From the NCBI GenBank assembly GCA_009774055.1, contig VSNB01000184.1, positions 1-6,331 of the forward strand: a stretch of DNA of 6,331 nt. Direction: 5' to 3'. A program made the translations under genes and the position numbers. The notes beneath the pieces are model-generated. The model was not told where the DNA came from. It saw only the letters and a program-made list of their open reading frames with translations, and made no database searches. Positions 1 to 5,431 of this stretch are shown here, piece after piece (within the stretch, counting starts at the first letter, position 1; each line of letters opens with the position of its first letter). Source of the DNA: Clostridiales bacterium (GTDB lineage: Bacteria > Bacillota > Clostridia > Oscillospirales > Oscillospiraceae).

Positions 1-8
1 ATTGGCGA

Positions 9-107
9 GAAAAATTTTTGTCTGGCAAGGAAGAAACTCGCAGGAATCCTGACGGATTTCAAGAGTTTCTGACGCAGCCAGACAAAAATTTTCCGTCAAG
101 ATACGTG
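9..107. repeat. Long imperfect palindrome, copy of a dispersed intergenic repeat
   Basis: Bases 11-26 are perfectly inverted at 77-92 (16 bp, containing AAAATTTTTGTCTGGC). Nested inside, AGAAACTC at 32-39 is inverted at 63-70, and GAATCC at 44-49 pairs with GGATTTC at 54-60 with one bulge. The whole stretch can therefore fold as one long interrupted hairpin. The stretch is more AT-rich than its surroundings. Part of it (61-107) resembles the right window edge (6285-6331) in reverse orientation: both carry CACGT, CTTGACGG and an ATTTT block, followed by a 19-nt stretch matching at 14 positions. No transposase is visible, so this is a REP- or MITE-like element by appearance only. The true left end may lie outside the window. 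Confidence 0.6.
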
Positions 108-193
108 CCGGCGCCTATTGGTACAGCTTCTAATAATTGACGTTTGCGCTTTTTGATGCCGTATGCCCACACCTCCTTTTCTCTTACTATTAC

Positions 194-241
194 AAAAACC
201 CGCAAAGAATTGTAAAACAAATGCATTACAATTCTTTGCGG
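194..241 (-). terminator. Rho-independent terminator of the SPFH gene
   Basis: A perfect 16-bp inverted repeat (CCGCAAAGAATTGTAA at 200-215, complement at 226-241) encloses a 10-nt loop. On the minus strand the stem is followed by GTTTTTG, a run of five T. It begins about 37 nt beyond the stop codon of the minus-strand SPFH gene, so it most likely ends that transcript. On the plus strand no T run follows the stem, so it is read as one-directional. Confidence 0.85.
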
Positions 242-277
242 ATTCTGCAGTGCTTCTATTTGGGAGGGGGCGGACCG

Positions 278-1171
278 TTACGGCTTATCCGCCTCCAGCA
301 GCGCCTTGGCGCTGGACGCCAGGCCGGCCAGACCCTGAATCTCGCTGGGGATGATGATCTTGGTGGCCTTGCCGTCGGCGGCGGCCTGGAATGCCTCCAG
401 AGCCTTGATTTTTACCACCTGGTCGTTGGGGTTGGCCTCGTTGAGGAGCTTGATGGAGTCCGCCAGGGCCTGCTGGACCTTCAAAATCGCGGCGGCCTGG
501 CCCTCGGCCTCCAGAATGGCGGCCTGCTTGGCGGCGTCGGCCCGGAGGATGGCGGACTGCTTCTCGCCTTCCGCCACCAGGATCTGGCTCTCCTTCTGGC
601 CCTGGGCTTGGAGAATGGCCTCGCGGCGTTCCCGCTCGGCGCGCATCTGCTTCTCCATGGAATCCTGGATGTCCCGGGGCGGGATGATGTTCTTCAGCTC
701 CACGCGGTTGACCTTAATACCCCAGGGGTCCGTGGCCTCGTCCAGGATGGCGCGCATCTGGGTATTGATGTGGTCCCGGCTGGTAAGGGACTGGTCCAGC
801 TCCAGGTCGCCGATGATGTTGCGCAGGGTGGTAGCGGTCAGGTTCTCAATGGCGCTCATGGGGTGCTCCACGCCGTAGGCGTACAGCTTGGGGTCGATGA
901 TCTGGAAATAGATGACGGTGTCGATCTGCATGGTGACGTTGTCCTTGGTGATGACGGGCTGGGGAGCGAAGTCGACGACCTGCTCCTTCAGGCTCACCCG
1001 CTTGGCCACCCGGTCGATAAAGGGCACCTTGATATGGACGCCCACGCCCCAGGTGGTCTGGTACGCCCCCAGGCGCTCTACCACGAAGGCGCGGGACTGC
1101 TGCACCACCTGGATGTTGGTGATCAGCAGAATCAGGATGATGACGCCGATAGCGGCGAGAATGTACGGCAT
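278..1171 (-). CDS. SPFH/Band 7 (stomatin, QmcA-like) membrane-anchored protein
   Basis: This 297-residue protein belongs to the SPFH (stomatin/prohibitin/flotillin/HflK) superfamily. Such proteins oligomerise into membrane-bound rings or scaffolds and often modulate proteases or membrane microdomains; the role here is inferred. One hydrophobic segment lies at residues 3-19 (ILAAIGVIILILLIT) with no cleavage site, consistent with an N-terminal anchor. The SPFH domain spans about 22-180 and contains the typical WGIKVNRVELKNI at 150-162 followed by two prolines. An Ala/Glu/Gln-rich coiled coil follows (about 172-245), with four consecutive 11-residue repeats at 183-226. The C-terminus carries KIIIPSEIQGL (271-281). 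The start ATG has GGAGG 8 nt upstream. No NfeD-like partner gene is adjacent. A promoter upstream and a terminator downstream suggest a single-gene transcript. Length fits the family; the precise subfamily is uncertain. Confidence 0.93.
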   Translation of the reverse strand: MPYILAAIGVIILILLITNIQVVQQSRAFVVERLGAYQTTWGVGVHIKVPFIDRVAKRVSLKEQVVDFAPQPVITKDNVTMQIDTVIYFQIIDPKLYAYGVEHPMSAIENLTATTLRNIIGDLELDQSLTSRDHINTQMRAILDEATDPWGIKVNRVELKNIIPPRDIQDSMEKQMRAERERREAILQAQGQKESQILVAEGEKQSAILRADAAKQAAILEAEGQAAAILKVQQALADSIKLLNEANPNDQVVKIKALEAFQAAADGKATKIIIPSEIQGLAGLASSAKALLEADKP

Positions 1172-1201
1172 TTGACTGCCCTCCTTCCTTCAGATAGATA
1201 T

Positions 1202-1230
1202 AGTATACCACGGCGGGCGGCGGTTTTCCA
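1202..1230 (-). promoter_or_regulatory. Predicted sigma-70/A promoter of the SPFH gene (extended -10)
   Basis: Read on the minus strand, the -35 is TGGAAA (1230-1225, 4 of 6 to TTGACA), the spacer is 17 bp, and the -10 is TATACT (1207-1202). It is preceded by TGG, giving an extended -10 motif. Transcription would start near 1195, leaving a leader of about 25 nt that holds the GGAGG ribosome-binding site at 1180-1184. This is a sequence match only. Confidence 0.55.
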
Positions 1231-1234
1231 CTGT

Positions 1235-1284
1235 TATTTTTCCGGGCGGGAAAAATACCCGGCGCGGGGCCGGCGCGTCGGCCC
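1235..1284 (-). terminator. Possible weak terminator after the tocopherol cyclase-like gene
   Basis: Directly after the minus-strand stop codon lie overlapping GC-rich inverted repeats: GGGCCG 1267-1272 with CGGCCC 1279-1284, and CCGGC 1259-1263 with GCCGG 1269-1273. On the minus strand TATTTTT then follows (1257-1251). A separate AT-rich 9-bp inverted repeat (1235-1243 with 1249-1257) overlaps that T run. The arrangement could stop transcription before the SPFH promoter, but the stems are short and mutually exclusive. Confidence 0.35.
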
Positions 1285-2184
1285 TTACCGGCGGGGCTCC
1301 TGGGAGTACTCGAAGCTGGCGCGTCGGTCCGTGCGCTCGAACAGAAGGTCCTCTCCGCGCCAGAAGCGGTAGCGGACCTCCGCGCAGAGGCTCTCGTGGA
1401 TGGTGCGCTCCATGCGGCCCTCCGCCGGGGCGCGGAGGTCCTGTCCCTGGGCGGACAGCGTCTCGGCCTGCAGGCGGTACCTCCCCTGCCGGACAGCCGC
1501 TCCGGCGGGGGACCACGCCTCGATCCGGGCGCCCCGGTAGGTGGCCAGGCGGTACTCCCGGCCCTGGTATAAGATGGAGCAGATGCAGCCCGTAAAGCTG
1601 CCGGTGGGCAGCGGGACGGAGGCCGCCGCAAGCATCAGGCTGCCGCCCGGCGGCTCGTCCCAGAGGTACTGGGTCCAGAGGTAGCGGCGGGGAAAGGAGC
1701 GGCCGCGGTCCGTTTCGATATACCCCAGGCCGCTGGAGAAATCCAGCGTCTCTCCGTTGAGGCGCAGGACGCCGCGGAGGGAGTGGCCCATGCTGACGAC
1801 GCCGTGGGAGCACTGCATGCCGGCGAGATGCCGGAAGGGCCCCATGATGTCCGAGCGGAGGGGCGTAAGCGGGCCGTACCGGAGCGCGCCGTGGAGGGAC
1901 AGGCCGGCCTGCTCGATCCGGAGGTCGACGCCCTGGCCGCTGAAGCGGGACGGCCCCATCCGGATCTGAAGCGGCTGGCGGGAAGCCTGGCACAGGGCGG
2001 GTGGATATTCCAGCCACCACGCGCCGCTGTTGGAGATCACCTGGAGGGACGCGGCGCGGCGTCCCCCGGCATCGGTGTGGAAGGCGGGAATCAGGGCCAG
2101 GGACTGCCCGGCCCGATTCTGGTGCTTCAGATACCAGCCTTCAAAATAGGGGGCCGGCGGTGCGGCGCGGCGGAAAGAACCCAT
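1285..2184 (-). CDS. Tocopherol cyclase family-like protein (DUF/Pfam Tocopherol_cycl-type)
   Basis: This 299-residue protein resembles the tocopherol cyclase family, found in plants and cyanobacteria and also as uncharacterised homologues in many Firmicutes. Family-like motifs are PYFEGWYLKHQ (12-22), ALIPAFH (30-36), the GPFRHLAGMQCSHGVVSMGH block (115-134), and GYIETDRGRSFP plus YLWTQ (154-172), which matches the usual GYIExDWGxSFPxxYxWxQ signature. The residue after D in this signature is R rather than the usual W. No signal peptide or transmembrane segment is evident, so it is probably cytosolic. The ATG is preceded by GAGGTGA 6 nt upstream. It is divergent from rpsB and upstream of the SPFH gene on the same strand, but promoter and terminator candidates suggest independent transcription. 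An anaerobic clostridium would not be expected to make tocopherol, so substrate and activity are unknown. Family membership is judged by motif recognition only. Confidence 0.82.
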   Translation of the reverse strand: MGSFRRAAPPAPYFEGWYLKHQNRAGQSLALIPAFHTDAGGRRAASLQVISNSGAWWLEYPPALCQASRQPLQIRMGPSRFSGQGVDLRIEQAGLSLHGALRYGPLTPLRSDIMGPFRHLAGMQCSHGVVSMGHSLRGVLRLNGETLDFSSGLGYIETDRGRSFPRRYLWTQYLWDEPPGGSLMLAAASVPLPTGSFTGCICSILYQGREYRLATYRGARIEAWSPAGAAVRQGRYRLQAETLSAQGQDLRAPAEGRMERTIHESLCAEVRYRFWRGEDLLFERTDRRASFEYSQEPRR

Positions 2185-2225
2185 AATTTATCACCTCGGG
2201 TTCAGTTTTGCCGGGATGGGCGGAT

Positions 2226-2254
2226 TTTATAATTTGCGCCGCGAAACATGGCAT
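2226..2254 (-). promoter_or_regulatory. Candidate promoter of the tocopherol cyclase-like gene
   Basis: On the minus strand, ATGCCA (2254-2249, 4 of 6 to TTGACA) is separated by 17 bp from TATAAA (2231-2226, 5 of 6). Start would be near 2219, giving a leader of about 35 nt that contains the GAGGTGA site. The same AT-rich patch also reads TATAAT on the plus strand (2228-2233), but no fitting plus-strand -35 is present. Confidence 0.4.
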
Positions 2255-2259
2255 GGACC

Positions 2260-2307
2260 GCTTCCGATCTTCTCGGTTCGGAAGCAATATGGCGGCGGAG
2301 AAGCCGC
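2260..2307. other. Two small inverted repeats in the divergent intergenic region
   Basis: GCTTCCGA (2260-2267) is inverted at 2278-2285 around a 10-nt loop, and GCGGC (2292-2296) is inverted at 2303-2307. They lie upstream of both divergent promoters and outside both predicted leaders, with no T run on either side. They could be DNA operator sites or remnants of a structured RNA. No regulator is visible nearby, and function is unassigned. Confidence 0.35.
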
Positions 2308-2354
2308 TTGCCGGGACTTTGCGCAATTTTTATGCGTTTTTTGTGAAATTTCCC

Positions 2355-2383
2355 TTGCAATCTCTGGCAGGATGTGCTATCAT
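2355..2383 (+). promoter_or_regulatory. Predicted promoter of rpsB (extended -10)
   Basis: TTGCAA (2355-2360, 4 of 6 to TTGACA), a 17-bp spacer, and TATCAT (2378-2383, 5 of 6) preceded by TGC form a good extended -10 sigma-70/A promoter. The predicted start is near 2390, about 168 nt upstream of the rpsB start codon. Confidence 0.7.
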
Positions 2384-2389
2384 ACACAG

Positions 2390-2557
2390 GATTCCGCACA
2401 GGACCGGACGTCTGGCCGGTGCCGCGTACCTTAAGCGTCCCGTTTAAGGTACGATCACGCGGGACCGCTCGATGCGGTCATTGTGTGATCCACATGGTTA
2501 GCCGGACGGTTGAGGGTCCTGGAGGGTAAAAACTAAATTTTGGAGGAAACAACAAAC
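2390..2557 (+). promoter_or_regulatory. Structured 5' leader of rpsB, candidate autoregulatory RNA
   Basis: Several helices can be drawn by eye. ACCGG 2403-2407 pairs with CCGGT 2416-2420. A perfect 10-bp stem CGTACCTTAA 2425-2434 pairs with 2444-2453. Immediately adjoining is a two-part hairpin, ATCACGC 2454-2460 with GTGTGAT 2483-2489 (one G-U) enclosing GACCGC 2463-2468 with GCGGTC 2474-2479. GGAC 2504-2507 can pair with GTCC 2516-2519. CCGGACG occurs twice (2404-2410 and 2502-2508). No terminator T run is present, so control at translation or RNA stability is more likely than attenuation. Many r-protein operons are feedback-regulated by such leaders, including rpsB in gammaproteobacteria. 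Whether this one binds S2 is inference. The ribosome-binding site GGAGG (2542-2546) lies just outside the helices. Confidence 0.55.
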
Positions 2558-3289
2558 ATGGCAAGCGTCGTATCTATGAAGCAGCTCCTGGAAGCCGGCG
2601 TACACTTCGGTCACCAGACCCGCCGGTGGAACCCCAAGATGGCCCCCTATATCTACACCGAGCGCAACGGCATCTATATCATCGACCTGCAGAAGACCGT
2701 CAAGAAGCTGGAGGAGGCATACAACTTCGTCCGCCAGCTCAGCGAGAACGGCGAGTCCCTGCTGTTCGTGGGCACCAAAAAGCAGGCCCAGGAGGCCATC
2801 AAGGAAGAGGCCGCCCGCTGCAACATGTACTTTGTCAACGCCCGCTGGCTGGGCGGCATGATGACCAACTTCAAGACCATGCGCACCCGTGTGGACCGAC
2901 TCAACCAGCTCAAGCGGATGCAGGAGGACGGCACCTTCGATATGCTGCCCAAGAAGGAAGTCATGAAGCACCTGGGCGAGATCGCCAAGCTGGAGAAGTA
3001 CCTGGGCGGCGTGAAGGAGATGAAGCGCCTCCCCGGCGCCCTGTTCATCGTGGACACCCGCAAGGAGCGCAACGCCATTGCCGAGGCCCACAAGCTGGGC
3101 ATCCCCGTGGTGGCCATCGCCGACACCAACTGCGACCCCGACGAGATCGATTACCCCATCCCCGGCAACGATGACGCCATCCGCGCCATCAAGCTGATCT
3201 CCTCCATTATGGCCAACGCCATGATCGAGGGCCGCCAGGGCGAGCAGAGCGAGGAGCCCGCCGCTGAGGAAGCGCCCGCCGCCGAGTAA
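2558..3289 (+). CDS. rpsB: 30S ribosomal protein S2
   Basis: S2 is a small-subunit protein on the back of the 30S head/body junction, needed for S1 binding in many bacteria and for initiation. The 243-residue product has the classic N-terminus LLEAGVHFGHQTRRWNPKM (10-28), the central GTKKQAQ and NARWLGGMMTNF segments, and the C-terminal PVVAIADTNCDPDEIDYPIP followed by GNDDAIRAI. The tail is acidic and Ala/Pro/Glu rich. The ATG at 2558 is chosen because GGAGG lies 11 nt upstream and the product begins MASVVSMKQLLEAG, as in homologues. An in-frame TTG at 2540 would add six residues upstream of the Shine-Dalgarno and is rejected. It is followed by tsf, the near-universal neighbour, but a hairpin terminator separates the two. 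Confidence 0.98.
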   Translation: MASVVSMKQLLEAGVHFGHQTRRWNPKMAPYIYTERNGIYIIDLQKTVKKLEEAYNFVRQLSENGESLLFVGTKKQAQEAIKEEAARCNMYFVNARWLGGMMTNFKTMRTRVDRLNQLKRMQEDGTFDMLPKKEVMKHLGEIAKLEKYLGGVKEMKRLPGALFIVDTRKERNAIAEAHKLGIPVVAIADTNCDPDEIDYPIPGNDDAIRAIKLISSIMANAMIEGRQGEQSEEPAAEEAPAAE

Positions 3290-3303
3290 ATAAAAAACCC
3301 TAT

Positions 3304-3329
3304 GGGGCGGGAATGTCCCGCCCCGTTTT
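3304..3329 (+). terminator. Intrinsic terminator or attenuator between rpsB and tsf
   Basis: GGGGCGGGA (3304-3312) is perfectly inverted at 3316-3324 around a 3-nt loop, followed by GTTTTC. The stem starts 14 nt after the rpsB stop. The T run is short (four), so partial termination is likely, which would let some transcripts continue into tsf. The run of A before the stem (AAAAAA) is also typical of intrinsic terminators. Confidence 0.75.
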
Positions 3330-3416
3330 CGTGAATTCTGGATATACTATTATTTCCGCATTTTTTATATGTTTCATTCGGAAATCATCATCAAAAATAT
3401 TGGGAGGAATACAATT

Positions 3417-4334
3417 ATGGCTTTTACAGCTGCTGACGTAAAGAAACTGCGGGAAATGACCGGAGTGGGCATGATGGACTGCAAGAAGGCCCTGACCGCC
3501 TCCGATGGCGACATGGACAAGGCCGTGGAGTACCTGCGGGAGAAGGGCCTGGCCGCTTCCGCCAAGAAGGCCAGCCGCATCGCCGCCGAGGGCATGGCCT
3601 ATGCCGCCGTGATCAACGGCGTGGGCGTGGTGGTAGAGGTCAACGCCGAAACCGACTTCGTGGGCAAGAACGAGAAGTTTGTGGACTTCGTCAAGGGCGT
3701 GGCCGCCACCGTGGCCGCCCAGGCTCCCGCCAATCTGGACGCTCTGATGGACTGCAAGTATAACGGCACGGACCTGACCGTCCTCCAGCAGCAGCAGGAA
3801 ATGGTCCTGGTCATCGGCGAGAACATCAAGGTCCGCCGCTTCGCCCGCTTCCCCGAGGGTGTCAGCGTGCCCTATATCCATGCCGGCGGCAAGATCGGCG
3901 TGCTGGTGAACCTGGACGTGGACGGCGAGGCCACCGACAAGGTGCTGGAAATGGGCAAGGACCTGGCGATGCAGATCGCCGCGCTGAACCCCCGTTTCTG
4001 GGACAAGGCCCAGGTGACCCCCGATGTCCTGGAGGAGGAGAAGCGCATCATGCTGGCCCAGATGGACAACGATCCCAAGATGGCCGGCAAGCCCGCCCAG
4101 GTCAAGGAGAAGATCGTCGAGGGCAAGCTCAACAAGTTCTATGCCGAGAACTGCCTGCTCCAGCAGGACTTCGTCAAGGACGGCGAAATGACCGTGGAGC
4201 AGTATATGAACACCGTGGCCAAGGCCGCCGGCGTCACCGTGCGCCTGCTGGACGCCGTCCGCTTTGAGAAGGGCGAGGGCATCGAGAAGAAGCAGGAGAA
4301 TTTTGCCGAGGAGATCGCTTCTCTGGTGAAGTAA
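3417..4334 (+). CDS. tsf: Translation elongation factor Ts
   Basis: EF-Ts is the cytosolic guanine-nucleotide exchange factor that releases GDP from EF-Tu. The 305-residue product begins with the UBA-like N-terminal domain (about 4-40, with VKKLREMTGVGMMDCKKAL). It contains the EF-Tu-contacting TDFV motif at 79-82 within VEVNAETDFVGKNEKF. The dimerisation core includes FPEGVSVPYIHAGGKIGVLV and the later LLQQDFVKD segment. Length fits full-size bacterial EF-Ts. The ATG at 3417 has GGGAGGA about 8 nt upstream and gives the standard MAFTAADVKKLREMTG start. An in-frame ATG at 3369 has no good Shine-Dalgarno and would add an atypical extension. It is transcribed after rpsB, probably by read-through of the 3304-3329 hairpin. 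I found no convincing separate promoter in the 127-nt gap, although TATACT at 3343-3348 could act as a weak -10. Confidence 0.98.
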   Translation: MAFTAADVKKLREMTGVGMMDCKKALTASDGDMDKAVEYLREKGLAASAKKASRIAAEGMAYAAVINGVGVVVEVNAETDFVGKNEKFVDFVKGVAATVAAQAPANLDALMDCKYNGTDLTVLQQQQEMVLVIGENIKVRRFARFPEGVSVPYIHAGGKIGVLVNLDVDGEATDKVLEMGKDLAMQIAALNPRFWDKAQVTPDVLEEEKRIMLAQMDNDPKMAGKPAQVKEKIVEGKLNKFYAENCLLQQDFVKDGEMTVEQYMNTVAKAAGVTVRLLDAVRFEKGEGIEKKQENFAEEIASLVK

Positions 4335-4384
4335 TCGTCCGCGGGCCTGCTCGTCCCTGTCAGGACGGCACTTGTGTGAAAAGG

Positions 4385-4428
4385 AGAGTCCAGAGCAGTT
4401 CGTTGCGGATTGCTCTGGACTCTTTTTT
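4385..4428 (+). terminator. Strong Rho-independent terminator after tsf
   Basis: A perfect 13-bp stem (AGAGTCCAGAGCA 4385-4397 with its complement 4411-4423) encloses a 13-nt loop, and the T run TTTTTT (4423-4428) overlaps the stem end. It lies 50 nt after the tsf stop codon and should end the rpsB-tsf transcription unit. Only 38 nt remain before yaaA. Confidence 0.88.
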
Positions 4429-4466
4429 ACCGCTTTTCAAATATCAGGCCGAACGGAGGAAACCCC

Positions 4467-5216
4467 ATGCGCATCATCATCGCTCCCGCAAAGAAAATGA
4501 CCGTGGACACGGACAGCTTCGCCGTAGAGGGCCTGCCGCAGTTTTTACCCCAGGCGGAGAGGCTGAAGGCCGTCCTCCAGGGCATGTCCCCCAAGGAGCT
4601 GCAGGCCCTGTGGAAGTGCGGCGACGCCATCGCAAAGCTGAACGCGGAGCGTCTGGAACGCATGGACCTGCGCCGCAATCTCACGCCGGCCATTCTTTCC
4701 TACGAGGGCATCCAGTACCGGTACATGGCCCCCGGCGTTATGGAATCGGCGCATCTGGACTACCTCCGGGAGCGACTGCGGATTCTCTCCGGCTTCTACG
4801 GCCTGCTGCGGCCCTTTGACGGCGTAACCCCCTACCGGCTGGAAATGCAGGCCCGGCTGCCGGCGGACGGCTGCCGGGACCTGTACCAATTCTGGGGGGA
4901 CCGCCTGGCCCGCCGGCTGGCCCAGGAAACCGAACTTGTGCTGAACCTGGCCTCCAGGGAGTACAGCAGGGCGGTGGAGCCCCATCTTCCCCCAAGCGTC
5001 CGGTTCGTCACCTGCACCTTTGGGGAGTGGAAGGACGGCAGGGTCGCTGAAAAGGGCGTCTTCTGCAAAATGGCCCGGGGGCAGATGGTGCGCTGGCTGG
5101 CGGAAAACCATGTCGCGGACCGGGCGGATATCCGCGCGTTCGACCAGCTGGGCTTCCGCTTCCAGCCGGAACTGTCATCGGAGGACCGCGATGTATTTCT
5201 CAAGGAACCGGCCTGA
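4467..5216 (+). CDS. yaaA: Peroxide stress protein YaaA (UPF0246/DUF328)
   Basis: The 249-residue product belongs to the YaaA family. In E. coli this cytosolic protein is induced by hydrogen peroxide under OxyR and limits intracellular free iron and oxidative DNA damage; a DNA-binding activity has also been reported. Family signatures are the N-terminal MRIIIAPAKKM, LSGFYGLLRPFDGVTPYRLEM (107-127), DLYQFWGD (138-145), NLASREY (160-166) and KMARGQMVRWL (201-211). Length agrees with the E. coli protein (about 258). The ATG at 4467 has GGAGGA 6 nt upstream. In-frame starts further upstream fall within the tsf terminator and are rejected. No clear promoter fits in the 38 nt after that terminator, so expression may depend on terminator read-through or on a promoter overlapping the hairpin. 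Its function in this organism is inferred from family only. Confidence 0.95.
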   Translation: MRIIIAPAKKMTVDTDSFAVEGLPQFLPQAERLKAVLQGMSPKELQALWKCGDAIAKLNAERLERMDLRRNLTPAILSYEGIQYRYMAPGVMESAHLDYLRERLRILSGFYGLLRPFDGVTPYRLEMQARLPADGCRDLYQFWGDRLARRLAQETELVLNLASREYSRAVEPHLPPSVRFVTCTFGEWKDGRVAEKGVFCKMARGQMVRWLAENHVADRADIRAFDQLGFRFQPELSSEDRDVFLKEPA

Positions 5217-5271
5217 TCCACCGGATACCCTCCCAATCCACACGAAATCAACGGGGAACCGGAATTTTTTG

Positions 5272-5300
5272 TTGACATCCCTCCCTTTTTTATGTATAAT
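5272..5300 (+). promoter_or_regulatory. Consensus sigma-70/A promoter of the rpmH-rnpA-yidD operon
   Basis: TTGACA (5272-5277) and TATAAT (5295-5300) are both perfect consensus hexamers with an ideal 17-bp spacer. The run AATTTTTT just upstream of the -35 (5263-5270) resembles an UP-element proximal site. Start is expected near 5307. Such strength suits an abundant ribosomal protein gene. Confidence 0.93.
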
Positions 5301-5306
5301 GATTAC

Positions 5307-5431
5307 TGCTTGTCACTCTGGCAGGCAGTGTCGTGTCAACTGCGGGGGGAATATCTGTTTCCCCGCCGTCGAGTAGAGGGCCCGCTTTGCGGTCCCTCAG
5401 CAAAAACAGACTTACTAGGAGGTGTATGCAA
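5307..5431 (+). promoter_or_regulatory. Structured 5' leader of rpmH
   Basis: The leader is about 125 nt. A hairpin GCGGGG (5342-5347) with CCCCGC (5361-5366), or the shifted pairing GGGGAA/TTCCCC, competes with GCAGT 5325-5329 / ACTGC 5339-5343. A second, clear hairpin has arms at 5376-5385 and 5389-5398, ten positions with one C-U mismatch and a TTT loop. No T run follows, so it is not an intrinsic terminator. It ends 18 nt before the AGGAGG ribosome-binding site (5417-5422). It may stabilise the mRNA or be a feedback element; neither is shown by sequence alone. Confidence 0.45.

Noticed and set aside
137..1372. Plus-strand open frame of 411 codons opposite the SPFH gene
   Set aside because: It is the mirror of a clear SPFH coding sequence in GC-rich DNA. 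Its product is low-complexity Gly/Leu/Asp-rich, with no recognisable domain and no ribosome-binding site.
1190..2020. Minus-strand open frame of 276 codons overlapping the tocopherol cyclase-like gene in another frame
   Set aside because: It translates to Pro/Arg/Gly-rich sequence typical of a frame-shifted reading of a GC-rich gene. The overlapping frame has family motifs and a proper ribosome-binding site.
2208..2447. Short plus-strand open frames in the divergent intergenic region
   Set aside because: They run across the rpsB promoter and leader helices, lack good ribosome-binding sites and resemble no known family.
2390..2557. T-box or known metabolite riboswitch upstream of rpsB
   Set aside because: No T-box consensus, no terminator/antiterminator pair and no recognisable riboswitch core. 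The gene context favours a ribosomal protein leader.
2498..3174. Antisense and alternative-frame open readings across rpsB
   Set aside because: They shadow the unmistakable S2 gene and show no family motifs.
4545..5111. Minus-strand open frame of 188 codons opposite yaaA
   Set aside because: It is antisense to a conserved protein, has no ribosome-binding site and shows no recognisable domain.
2463..5398. Similar GCGGTC-closed hairpins in the rpsB (2463-2479) and rpmH (5376-5398) leaders as a shared regulatory motif
   Set aside because: The shared core is only about 6 bp, with different loops and flanks, which is expected by chance in GC-rich DNA.
5217..5431. Replication origin or DnaA-box cluster next to rpmH
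   Set aside because: Searched by eye for TTATNCACA-type boxes on both strands. None was found, and AT-rich unwinding repeats are absent.
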